NCBI RefSeq assembly: GCF_016462545.1
Contig: NZ_JAEMTA010000001.1
Location: forward strand, 1 to 64,000
Length of the DNA stretch: 64,000 nt
Source: Mycolicibacterium sp.
Lineage (GTDB): Bacteria; Actinomycetota; Actinomycetes; Mycobacteriales; Mycobacteriaceae
Reading direction: 5' to 3'
This document shows, one piece after another, positions 56,466 to 64,000 of this stretch (position 1 is the stretch's first letter; each line of letters starts with the position of its first letter). Position numbers and translations under genes: made by a program. The notes under the pieces are model-generated. The model worked only from the letters and a program-made list of their open reading frames with translations. It had not been told where the DNA came from and made no database searches.

Positions 56466-58138
56466 GTACGTCCTACGACCGTGGCGACGCAGAACCGGGT
56501 CTGCTGACCCACACGATCGGCCAGGCCCTCAGCCGGGCGGCCGGGCAATGGCCGCACGGTGAGGCGTTGGTGGACGTGCCCGCGGGAAGGCGGTGGACGT
56601 ATTCGCAACTGCGGCGGGACGTTCGCCGTCTGGCATCGGGACTGCTGGCAGCGGGACTGCAGAAGGGCGACCGCGTGGGGGTGTGGTCACCGAACCGCTG
56701 GGAGTGGACGGTGGTCCAGTTCGCGACCGCCGAGATCGGCGTCGTCCTCGTCACGATCAACCCCTCGTACCGTGCCCACGAACTCGAGTTCGTGATCAAA
56801 CAGGCGGACATTCGTTGGGTGTTCGCCGCGCAGCGGTTCAAGGACTCCAACTATGCGCGCATCCTCGACGACGCCGCAGCGTCCTGTCCTGGACTGGAGA
56901 CCGTCGCGCTCTTCGGCACCGACGAGTTCGCGGGACTGTTTGCAGAATCCGGAGACGACCAGGCGATCGACGCGGTCGCCGCGACGCTGTCTGCGACCGA
57001 TCCCATCAACGTGCAATACACCTCGGGCACGACGGGCCGACCCAAGGGTGCGACGTTGTCACACCGCAACATTCTGAACAACGGGTACTTCGTCGGCGAG
57101 CTTCTCTCGTACACCGATGCCGACCGGGTGTGCATACCGGTGCCGTTCTACCACTGCTTCGGCATGGTGATGGGCAATCTTGCGTGCCTCACGCATGGTT
57201 CGGTGATGGTCATCCCGGCACCGAGTTTCGACCCCGCGGCGACGCTCGCGGCAGTCCAGGCCGAGGCGTGCACCAGCCTCTACGGGGTGCCGACGATGTT
57301 CATCGCCGAACTGGCACTCGAGGAGTTCGACTCGTTCGATCTGTCCTCGCTGCGCACCGGCATCATGGCGGGATCGCCGTGTCCGGAGCAGATCATGCGG
57401 CAGGTCGTGTCGCGGATGCACATGGAACAAGTGTCGATCTGTTACGGCATGACCGAGACGTCGCCGGTGTCGACCCAAACGCGCACCGACGACCCGATCG
57501 GACTTCGCGTCGGGACCGTCGGGCGGGTTGGCCCGCATCTCGAAATCAAGATCGTCGACGCGGAAACGGGCGACGCGGTCGAACGTGGCGTCATCGGGGA
57601 ACTGTGCACCCGCGGCTACAACGTGATGCTCGGCTACTGGGACGAACCGGAGAGGACGGCCGAAGTGCTTGACGCCGACGGTTGGATGCACACTGGGGAC
57701 CTGGCTGTCATGGACGACGCGGGCTACGTGCAGATCACCGGGCGTAGCAAGGACATGGTCATCCGTGGCGGGGAGAACATCTATCCCCGCGAGGTGGAGG
57801 AGTTCCTCTACACCCACCCCGACGTGCGCGACGCTCAAGTCGTCGGTGTGCCCGACGAGAAGTACGGCGAGGAACTGATGGCATGGATCGTGCTGCGGGA
57901 CGGCGCCGCTGCGCTATCTGCGGATGACGTCCGTGCGTTCGCGGCCGATAAGCTTGCGCGACAGAAGATTCCACGTTATGTGCGGATCATCGATGAGCTA
58001 CCAATGACAGTCACTGGCAAGATACGCAAGGTCGAACTGCGTGAGATGGCCGTCCAGCTGCTCAGCGTCACCCATAGCGCCCCCCGCCTCTACGACAGGT
58101 CGACCGACACCTCGAATGACGCCCGGTCGGAGCGGTAG
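56462..58138 (+). CDS. Fatty-acid/aryl-acid CoA ligase, FadD35-like
   Basis: A 558-aa ANL-family ligase. The core is [91 protein letters not shown] and the lysine in [14 protein letters not shown]. Size and motifs resemble mycobacterial FadD35 and related AMP-binding proteins. It is translationally coupled to the previous synthetase, so two ligases close one operon, possibly with different acids as substrates. The last 30 residues look non-conserved. Confidence 0.87.
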   Translation: MSTSYDRGDAEPGLLTHTIGQALSRAAGQWPHGEALVDVPAGRRWTYSQLRRDVRRLASGLLAAGLQKGDRVGVWSPNRWEWTVVQFATAEIGVVLVTINPSYRAHELEFVIKQADIRWVFAAQRFKDSNYARILDDAAASCPGLETVALFGTDEFAGLFAESGDDQAIDAVAATLSATDPINVQYTSGTTGRPKGATLSHRNILNNGYFVGELLSYTDADRVCIPVPFYHCFGMVMGNLACLTHGSVMVIPAPSFDPAATLAAVQAEACTSLYGVPTMFIAELALEEFDSFDLSSLRTGIMAGSPCPEQIMRQVVSRMHMEQVSICYGMTETSPVSTQTRTDDPIGLRVGTVGRVGPHLEIKIVDAETGDAVERGVIGELCTRGYNVMLGYWDEPERTAEVLDADGWMHTGDLAVMDDAGYVQITGRSKDMVIRGGENIYPREVEEFLYTHPDVRDAQVVGVPDEKYGEELMAWIVLRDGAAALSADDVRAFAADKLARQKIPRYVRIIDELPMTVTGKIRKVELREMAVQLLSVTHSAPRLYDRSTDTSNDARSER

Positions 58139-58388
58139 ACGTCGCGAGCAAACTCCACGGCCGCCGGCTGCTTCGAAGGCGGTTCTGGTGAGCAAGGTGT
58201 CCGCTGAACTCTGTCGGAGGTTGAACTGTGTCCGGGAGGGATCATCGCAATTGTCACAGATTGTCATGAGGATGCACTGCTCGATGGTCTTGGAGACGTA
58301 GCGTGGCCTCACGGTGATCGGCGGCGCGCCGCTGTAGATCTGCGATCGCGGCACGCCACGGTCATCGCCGACGCTCTTGAGAGTTGTC

Positions 58389-59279
58389 TCAGTGGGCACC
58401 CAGGGTGCGTTCGGTCTGCAGGTAGACCTGCTCCTGCAGGTGCTCGGTGCGGGACTTCTTGGAGGACTTCTTTTGCTTGGACGGCGTGTGGTAGCCGCCG
58501 GTGACGGTGGCCAGGTCGGGGTCGGCGATGACCCGGATCACCCCGGCGGAGCCCTTGCTGGCATGGCCGTAGAACGGTGAACCCAGCTTCATCATCAGCC
58601 CGAAGATTCCGCCGGCCTTGGCACCGAAACCGCTGTTGACGCTGCCGGGGCTGACCGCGTTGACGGTGATCCCGTGTCCGTCGAGTCGGCGCGCCATGGC
58701 ATAGACCCAGAGCAGGTTGGCCAACTTGGCGTTGAAGTAGGCCTGAGTTTGGGAGTACTTGCCCGGGAAGGACCAATCGGTTTCGACGTTCCCGCGCCCC
58801 TCGATCAACGCGGTCATGCTGACCACTCGCGACGGTCTTCCCATGGAGTCCGCACCCGCGTGCAGCAGGTCCAGGAGTGCGTCGGTCAGGGCGGCTACCG
58901 CGACGTGATTGATGGCCATGGTCAACTCGATACCGTCTGGGGACAGCCGCCGTTCGTTGAACCCGGCGCCGGCGTTGTTGACTAGACCGTGGATGCCCTG
59001 GGGGGCTGCGTCTCGGGCGGCCTCTGCGAGCGCTCGCGCGCCGGCGATCGAGCTCAGGTCGGCGGCGACCGGGAGGAATTTGCCCGCTCCGTTGCCGTCG
59101 ACGACGAGGCTTTCGGCGTTGGTGCGCGCCGCTTCCGGGGTGCGGGCGTGGGTCAGGACGGTGGCTCCCTCGTCACCGAGAAGGCGGGCGGTTTCGTACC
59201 CGATGCCGCCCTTGGTGGTGCCGGTGACAAGGATGATCTGGCCCCGCAAACGGCCGTTGGGGGTGGGGGGCTTACTCAT
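58389..59279 (-). CDS. Short-chain dehydrogenase/reductase
   Basis: A 296-aa NAD(P)-dependent oxidoreductase. The nucleotide-binding motif is TGTTKGGIGYETAR, the NNAG motif is in LVNNAGAGFNER, the active-site Ser is in VVSMTALIEG, and YFNAKLAN gives the Tyr-x3-Lys pair. The C-terminus is Lys-rich (SKQKKSSKKSRTEH). ATG 59279 has aggag six bases upstream; ATG 59285 sits directly on that site. It is convergent with the FadD operon. The substrate is unknown. Confidence 0.87.
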   Translation of the reverse strand: MSKPPTPNGRLRGQIILVTGTTKGGIGYETARLLGDEGATVLTHARTPEAARTNAESLVVDGNGAGKFLPVAADLSSIAGARALAEAARDAAPQGIHGLVNNAGAGFNERRLSPDGIELTMAINHVAVAALTDALLDLLHAGADSMGRPSRVVSMTALIEGRGNVETDWSFPGKYSQTQAYFNAKLANLLWVYAMARRLDGHGITVNAVSPGSVNSGFGAKAGGIFGLMMKLGSPFYGHASKGSAGVIRVIADPDLATVTGGYHTPSKQKKSSKKSRTEHLQEQVYLQTERTLGAH

Positions 59280-59459
59280 TGACATCTCCTAAACGTGAAC
59301 GGGTTTGGTGTGGGAATGAGGGCGTGGCGCCCGGGATGAGATGCAGTTCGGGCCGGGTCGTCCAGGGCCTGACACCGCGATGTCGACTGTCCCGTGCCCG
59401 TGAGGGACAGACCGTGCTGCGCGGTGGGCGACGGGCCGAGGGGCAGGCCGGTTACGACA

Positions 59460-59690
59460 CTGATTGGCGCCCCCGTCGACCGGGACGACGCTGATGAAGC
59501 TGGACTCCTTGCTACACAGATATGCGATGGCATCGGCGATCTCGATGGGCTGGGCGGCACGGCCGAACGGAATGGCGGCGACGAAGGTGGGCAGCCGTTT
59601 CCGGGCGTTGTCTCGTCTCATCTGCACACCAATCCGGTTCTGTTGACCGGCTTTCTCGGAAGTCCCGGTGACCCAGACGCCTTGCATCGC
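59460..59690 (-). pseudogene. 3' remnant of another SDR gene
   Basis: About 77 codons, ending PFGRAAQPIEIADAIAYLCS then KESSFISVVPVDGGANQ, match the C-terminal end of an SDR (IPLGRxAxPEEIAxAIxFLxS...VDGG). Two to three residues of the usual FISGxxLPVDGG are missing. The N-terminal three quarters are absent. It is divergent from the TetR gene at 59773, so it is probably the eroded former target of that regulator. Confidence 0.65.
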
Positions 59691-59735
59691 TGGCGCTGCT
59701 TTGTTGGAATGATCGGTTAGAAACGTAACACATAA

Positions 59736-59752
59736 TTGGACTGATCGTTCAA
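59736..59752. promoter_or_regulatory. Candidate TetR operator, copy 1
   Basis: The 17 bases TTGGACTGATCGTTCAA form an imperfect palindrome 20 bases before the TetR start. The same 17 bases, with similar following sequence, occur at 62285-62301. TTGGAC could also be the -35 element of the TetR promoter, so repressor binding here would give autoregulation. Confidence 0.6.
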
Positions 59753-59772
59753 ACTGTAGGTAGAGTGGTGGG

Positions 59773-60375
59773 ATGCCACGCGGGAAGACGTTCGATCCGA
59801 AGGAGAAGGTCGAGGAGGCGCTCAACCTGTTTTGGCGCGAAGGCTGTGACGCCGTCAGCATTCAAGACCTCGTCGAAGCCCTCGATCTAAACAGGGGCAG
59901 TCTCTACGCGACGTATGGCGACAAGGAACAGCTGTGGCGACGTGCGTTGACGCGCTACTGCGAGCAGCGCAGTGCCCATCTGTCCGATCTACTCGACGAC
60001 CCCACGACGCCGGTGCTGCCACGCATTCGTCGGCTTATGCTCGAAACGGCCAATCCCACCGCCGAACGTCCCCGCGGTTGCCTCGTCGTCAACGCGATCA
60101 CCGAACGCACCAACGATCCCGCCACGATGGACATCGTGACCCGGCAGATCAGCCATGTGGAAGACCTACTGCGCAAGGCATTCACTCGCGCCCGATCTGG
60201 TGGAGAGATCCCCGCCGGATCCTCTCCTCGTCGACTTGCCCGGTTCGTCGTGGTCACGCTTCAGGGACTGCAGGTGTACGACCGCGCGTTGGCTGATCCG
60301 CGAAGGGCGCGGGATGTCGTCGACGTCGCCATGTCGGCGATTTGCTCCGGCGCCGTCGTGGGGGGTCAACCCTAA
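59773..60375 (+). CDS. TetR-family transcriptional regulator
   Basis: A 200-aa regulator. The HTH is IQDLVEALDLNRGSLYATYG in residues about 30-55, followed by DKEQLWRRALTRY. The ligand domain contains RPRGCLVVNAITERTN, typical of the AcrR/YcdC-like group with a conserved Cys that often senses electrophiles or peroxide. It lies upstream of an aldo/keto reductase and a RidA gene on the same strand and probably controls them through the repeated 17-base site. Reactive aldehydes are a plausible signal, which is inference. Confidence 0.87.
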   Translation: MPRGKTFDPKEKVEEALNLFWREGCDAVSIQDLVEALDLNRGSLYATYGDKEQLWRRALTRYCEQRSAHLSDLLDDPTTPVLPRIRRLMLETANPTAERPRGCLVVNAITERTNDPATMDIVTRQISHVEDLLRKAFTRARSGGEIPAGSSPRRLARFVVVTLQGLQVYDRALADPRRARDVVDVAMSAICSGAVVGGQP

Positions 60376-60549
60376 CCAGGGGGACGCTCGGCGAGTCGAT
60401 CCCGCCTGGCCTCGACCGCCCTATCCACCAGGATCCGACGATTACGCGTTCCGCCCTGCTTGGCGAAGCTGGCGCCCCGCGAGAGCGCAGGCAGGGCGCG
60501 GGCATGCCGGCCCAGTGCACCATTCAGCAGCGACACATGGAGAGAAGCG

Positions 60550-61548
60550 ATGCAGTACACCACATTCGGCAACAGCGGACTCACAGTCTCCCGGCTCTGC
60601 CTGGGCACCGCGCCGTTCGGCAAGCAGACCGACGAACACACAGCCCATGACATCCTCGACAAGGCCGCCGCGGCGGGTGTGACCTTCCTCGACACCGCCG
60701 ACGGCTACCCGATGGGAGCCGATCTGACATTGGTGGGCCGCACCGAACAGATTGTCGGGCAATGGCTTCGCGGCAAACGTGACCAGTTCATCGTCGCCAC
60801 CAAGGCCGGCCTACCAATGGGTCAGGCCCCGTGGGACCGGGGTGGCTCGCGTAAACATCTCCTGGACGCCATCGACGCCTCACTCACTCGATTGGGCACC
60901 GATTACGTCGACCTGTACCAGCTACACTTCGATGACCCTGACACCCCCTTGGACGAAACCCTCGAAGCCCTCGACACGATCGTGAGGGCGGGCAAGGCCC
61001 GCTACATCGGCGTGTCGAACTTCCTGGCCTACCGGCTGGCCCGCACCATCGGTCGGGCGGAAACGCTCGGACTCACCCGCGTTGCGTCAGTGCAACCCCG
61101 CTACAACCTGCTGTTCCGCCAAATCGAACGTGAACTCTTGCCCCTCGCCGACGAAGAGGGCATCGCGGTCATTCCGTTCAACCCGCTCGCAGGTGGGCTG
61201 CTCACCGGGAAGTACCGCGCCGCCGATCAGCCGGAGAAGGGCAGATTCTCCTCCGAAGTCGGACAGAAGTTCGCCGACGTATACCGCGAACGTTATTGGC
61301 ACCAAAGCGCTTTCGACACCGTCGGACGCCTGAACGAGGTTGCCTCCGACACCGGGGAACCCCTTGCCGCGGTGTCGATCGCCTGGGTACTGGCCAACCC
61401 CGCCATCACGTCGGTCATCCTTGGAGCCAGCAAACCCGACCAGCTCACCGACACCCTCGCCGCCGTCGACCTCACGTTGCCCAGCGAACTCAAAGTCGCA
61501 CTCGACGACATCAGCTACGAATACCGCTTCGGCGACGCCGCACGGTAA
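60550..61548 (+). CDS. Aldo/keto reductase
   Basis: A 332-aa NADPH-dependent reductase. The catalytic tetrad is Asp48 and Tyr53 in FLDTADGY, Lys85 in IVATKAG and His126 in YQLHFDDP. The cofactor end has SVQPRYNLLFRQIERELLP and TSVILGASKPDQL. ATG 60550 is chosen because ggagagaag precedes it; the longer frame upstream lacks such a site. It belongs to the AKR11/12-like bacterial group. It follows a TetR gene after 174 bases and probably removes reactive carbonyls. Confidence 0.88.
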   Translation: MQYTTFGNSGLTVSRLCLGTAPFGKQTDEHTAHDILDKAAAAGVTFLDTADGYPMGADLTLVGRTEQIVGQWLRGKRDQFIVATKAGLPMGQAPWDRGGSRKHLLDAIDASLTRLGTDYVDLYQLHFDDPDTPLDETLEALDTIVRAGKARYIGVSNFLAYRLARTIGRAETLGLTRVASVQPRYNLLFRQIERELLPLADEEGIAVIPFNPLAGGLLTGKYRAADQPEKGRFSSEVGQKFADVYRERYWHQSAFDTVGRLNEVASDTGEPLAAVSIAWVLANPAITSVILGASKPDQLTDTLAAVDLTLPSELKVALDDISYEYRFGDAAR

Positions 61549-61708
61549 GGCCCTCCCCACCAACGATCCCTCGACAGGCTGAGCCGACGTTCGTGGACCT
61601 GCCTGTCCGACCACGCGAAGGAGGACGCTTAACGACACGACCGCGGATCGCCTCTACACCGGTAGCCCTCACCCACGACACCTGCAGACCCGACGCCAAG
61701 GAGTCAGA

Positions 61709-62116
61709 ATGACCATCACGTTGATTAACCCAGAACACCTGCCCGAGGTCGACTTTCATCGCCAGGTGTCGATTGCGTCCGGTTCCAGGCTCGTATTCAT
61801 GGCCGGACAGGTCGCCTGGGACGCCGACGGAGAGCTGGTCGGCGACGGCGACCTCGCAGCCCAAGTCGAGCAGTGCTACCTCAACGTCGGCGCCGCACTG
61901 GCCGAGATTGGCGGCACCTTCGACGACATCGCCAAAGTGACGATCTACGTGGTCGACTGGACGGTGGACAAGATGCCCTTGGTGCAGGAGGGCCGCGCCC
62001 GAGCCTGCGCGACACTCGGCCGCGAAACGCTCGCGCCGGGCACCTTGATTGGTGTCGCCGCGTTGTTCGTCCCCGAGCACCTCGTCGAGGTGGAGGCGAT
62101 CGCAGTCCTCGACTAG
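61709..62116 (+). CDS. RidA/YjgF family protein
   Basis: A 135-aa protein. It shows the family's opening SGSRLVFMAGQVAWDADGEL, a central QVEQCYLNVGAALAEIGGTF, and VVDWTVDKMP. The usual RidA active-site Arg in a P-x-R-x-x-V/S segment is replaced by a region ACATLGRETLAPGTLIGVAA, so it belongs to one of the wider Rid subfamilies rather than RidA proper. The likely role is hydrolysis of reactive imines or a related enzyme step. It lies 160 bases after the aldo/keto reductase on the same strand. Confidence 0.82.
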   Translation: MTITLINPEHLPEVDFHRQVSIASGSRLVFMAGQVAWDADGELVGDGDLAAQVEQCYLNVGAALAEIGGTFDDIAKVTIYVVDWTVDKMPLVQEGRARACATLGRETLAPGTLIGVAALFVPEHLVEVEAIAVLD

Positions 62117-62523
62117 CGCGGGGTTCTTCGGCAGATTCCGATCTTCGTCTGAGCATCAGGACGTTGCTTCCACCGCTGAATCATGTGGTGAGTCAGCATC
62201 TCTCAGCGTCATCGATCGTTCGTGTCCTGGGAGGGGGCGCGTTTCAATAAGCCCGGCAAGACGCCTGCCGCGTATCGCGATTTGTTGGACTGATCGTTCA
62301 ATCTGCGGGTAAAGTGCAGAATCAAATCCGGCCGTGACTACTCCCACTACGTCGCCTTCGACCGAGGACAAGTGACGATCGGCTGATCTCAGGCCTCTCG
62401 AAGCAGCGCTGACGGGCAACTCGAATCAGGTGCCTCCAGCCTCGGTCCTCACGTGAAAAAGGCGGCATCGGCGAATCATGCCGCTTCGCACAAGAACCCG
62501 AGCCCCCGTGTCGTGCTCCGTTC
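62117..62523. other. Gene-free stretch with a second TetR-type operator
   Basis: No gene is supported. The region contains the repeated 17-base site at 62285-62301 followed by a promoter-like sequence that resembles the one before the TetR gene, but the first start codons downstream run into stops within a few codons. It looks like a promoter that has lost its gene. Confidence 0.5.
62285..62301. promoter_or_regulatory. Candidate TetR operator, copy 2
   Basis: Same 17 bases as 59736-59752. The match goes on as ctg, ggta and agtg with a few changes. It lies between RidA and the leftward PPOX gene. Confidence 0.6.
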
Positions 62524-62961
62524 TTAGTTGCTGTAGACCCGGTCGGGTCGGATCAGCACCGCTGCCCGGCGCTGCTGGGCCATCACCCGGTCATACTCGT
62601 CCCAGTCGTCGTGGTTACCGCCGGCTGCGGTGAAGATCTTACGGAGCAGCAGCCGCAGCCCTTCGGCGTCCAGCCAGGGTTGGGGGTCATCAGGTCCGCT
62701 AAGTTCTGCGCGTCCTTCGACCGCCGCCCACTGCCACCCGTTGCGGAAGGTGGCGGTGACCTGGGGTCGAGCCCGCAGGTTCGCCAACTTGACCGGACCG
62801 ACCGCGACGAAGGCCAAGATGGTCTCCCCGGTCGCGGGATGGGCGAGGACGCCTGCGTTGACCAGCGAGGACTGGATGGTGCCGTTGGCCCGCAACGTCG
62901 ACACCACCACCAGGCCCTGCTCATCGCTGGACAGCGATGCTGCTTCGTGAAGGGTTTTCAT
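62524..62961 (-). CDS. PPOX-class (pyridoxamine oxidase-like) flavin/F420-binding protein
   Basis: A 145-aa split-barrel protein. It shows the usual strands QGLVVVSTLRANGTIQSSLV and VKLANLRARPQVTATFRNG, then WAAVEGRAELSGP, and a C-terminal AAVLIRPDRVYSN. This is the wording of the mycobacterial F420-dependent PPOX (TIGR03618-like) group. Such enzymes reduce varied substrates with F420H2; the substrate here is unknown. The start ATG 62961 is preceded by gaagacatgtc without a strong ribosome site. Confidence 0.82.
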   Translation of the reverse strand: MKTLHEAASLSSDEQGLVVVSTLRANGTIQSSLVNAGVLAHPATGETILAFVAVGPVKLANLRARPQVTATFRNGWQWAAVEGRAELSGPDDPQPWLDAEGLRLLLRKIFTAAGGNHDDWDEYDRVMAQQRRAAVLIRPDRVYSN

Positions 62962-63219
62962 GACATGTCTTCCTCAGTGTCTTAGTCCGTGTGCTCGTTG
63001 GACCGCAGCCGGCGCGGCGTACGGAGGGTGACTCTCGGTGTCGTCGAGATGACGTCTCGGGGGCAGGACCCGGTGACCGCACCAGTCGCTCTGGCCGCCG
63101 CTGCTGATCACCGCGCTGCCCGATCGAACCGACCCCGGTCCTCAGCCGAGTAGTCGCCACCGCCAACGTCTTTAGCCGCTAATTTGATTCATGCGGCGTC
63201 GGCGGTCTTGTGTCGGTCT
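62962..63219. other. Gene-free stretch between PPOX and cupin genes
   Basis: I see no gene, repeat or clear control site in these 258 bases. The PPOX promoter should lie in its left part. Confidence 0.45.
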
Positions 63220-63762
63220 CTACTCGTTCGTGCGCGCTGCGGCGATCGGAATGAGCATCAGCGTGCAGTTCGATGCCGATCGATTGTGCCAACGGTGGAA
63301 CGTCCCGTTGTTGGTGAGGAAATCCCCGGCCTTGATCGTGATCTCGTACACCTTGCCGTCCTCACCGGGGTAGGCGACGTTGGTCTCGCCTTCGAGGACC
63401 ACGACGAGGTCGACGGTGTCGGTGCGGTGCATACCTGCCCCCTCCTTGCCCGGTGTCATCCCTCCACCAGTGCCGAAGTTGAGGTTTCCCGCGATCGCCG
63501 ACAGGTCCGGCGGCTCGTCACCGAGGACGGGCGGGACGATCTGAATGTCGACGCGGATTCCGCCACGCGGCCCGAAAAGGCCCAGTTCCTTGTACTCACC
63601 GAGCACGTGCTCGGGCCGTAGCGGCAGTTTGGGGACCTCGTCGAATCCCCAAAGGTCGAACGCGTGCGTGACGTCCTTGACGGTCGAGGAGTCGAACACT
63701 TCGTCGGTCTGCGTCACGACGCCCGTGGGAGCTTCGGCCGTGGTCAATCGCCTGATCTTCAT
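63220..63762 (-). CDS. Cupin-domain protein
   Basis: A 180-aa protein. The C-terminal half is a cupin barrel: GAGMHRTDTVDLVVVLEGE holds the first motif with the usual His and Glu, and ITIKAGDFLTNNGTFHRWHN the second with its His. The N-terminal half (RRLTTAEAPTGVVTQTDEVF) is less clear and may be a partner region for the barrel. ATG 63762 follows gaaggatcag. It is probably a small metal-dependent enzyme or binding protein; no substrate can be given. A 16-base palindrome lies about 115 bases upstream. Confidence 0.82.
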   Translation of the reverse strand: MKIRRLTTAEAPTGVVTQTDEVFDSSTVKDVTHAFDLWGFDEVPKLPLRPEHVLGEYKELGLFGPRGGIRVDIQIVPPVLGDEPPDLSAIAGNLNFGTGGGMTPGKEGAGMHRTDTVDLVVVLEGETNVAYPGEDGKVYEITIKAGDFLTNNGTFHRWHNRSASNCTLMLIPIAAARTNE

Positions 63763-63877
63763 TCTGATCCTTCTTGTCGTGGTGGTGGGCCGCTCAGCAG
63801 GGCTGGCCCGGCAGCCGAAGCCGGTCATCTGGCTTCGTCATTCTTGGAATTGAAGGTACATTCACACCAGCGGTGTG

Positions 63878-63893
63878 TGTATCTACAGATACA
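63878..63893. promoter_or_regulatory. 16-bp palindrome upstream of the cupin gene
   Basis: TGTATCT and AGATACA are separated by AC, a perfect 7-2-7 inverted repeat in an AT-rich spot (cataattgtg follows). This is a typical form for a TetR-family operator. The regulator is not within the window unless it lies just past the right edge. Confidence 0.6.
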
Positions 63894-64000
63894 TAATTGT
63901 GCCTTTGCGCGGCCCTGTCAACCGCGACTTGCACCCAGACGCATACGATTGCCGTTACGACTAAAAAAGCTGCTGCAAAACGAGTTTCACTGACCTATCG

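Noticed and set aside
58139..58388. Small gene between the FadD35-like gene and the SDR
   Set aside because: Short frames exist, but none has a ribosome site or recognisable residues. It looks like a convergent intergenic space.

Overview
The window is high-GC actinobacterial DNA and reads most naturally as a fast-growing mycobacterium (Mycolicibacterium-like). The pointers are a FadE25-type acyl-CoA dehydrogenase, several FadD-type ligases, a DUF3556-type membrane protein, PHA synthase/depolymerase, PucR, IclR and TetR regulators, and frequent GTG starts with 4-base ATGA/GTGA overlaps. This assignment is inference from gene content; no marker gene for species is present.

Positions 1-54 are the 3' part of a tRNA-Ala(GGC). 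Its last 25 bases (31-55) recur exactly at 30813-30837, so 31-30837 is a tRNA-integrated island of about 30.8 kb. It encodes a tyrosine integrase, a PHP-SMC/TrlF-type ATPase, two coupled small HTH genes, a MobF relaxase-helicase broken by two frameshifts, one IS3-family element nested in another, and a cargo block. The cargo block holds a divergent membrane-protein/zinc-ribbon pair, a CHAT (caspase-like) protease and an immediately following giant gene of at least 3150 codons. Then come a truncated IS copy, a truncated unknown gene, a receptor-type Ser/Thr kinase and a HEAT-like protein. No coupling protein or type IV secretion genes are seen, so the island looks like a decayed mobilizable element carrying conflict/defence-type genes. 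The CHAT plus giant-protein pair, flanked by an 811-bp identical direct repeat, is the most interesting part of the window.

Just outside the right att site lies a deletion-derived copy of the same integrase and a truncated TetR gene. This indicates a second, older related element at the same tRNA that has almost vanished.

From 31.3 kb onward the DNA is ordinary chromosome with lipid and amine catabolism. A leftward operon (FadD ligase, DUF3556 protein, FAD oxidoreductase, acyl-CoA dehydrogenase) sits behind a broken secreted lipase and a divergent PucR regulator. Next come phaC-phaZ, a TetR regulator divergent from two paralogous membrane proteins plus orphan oxidase subunits III and IV, and an IclR-controlled aromatic amine cluster (two APC permeases, aldehyde dehydrogenase, phenylethylamine-type copper amine oxidase, a His/Met-rich small membrane protein and two acyl-CoA ligases). 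Last are an SDR, a TetR-aldo/keto reductase-RidA group, a PPOX-type flavoprotein and a cupin gene.

At least six separate places show the same kind of lesion: an apparent one-base loss that shifts the frame. Either this genome is decaying locally or the assembly carries single-base deletions; one lesion shared by two IS copies argues that at least that one may be real.
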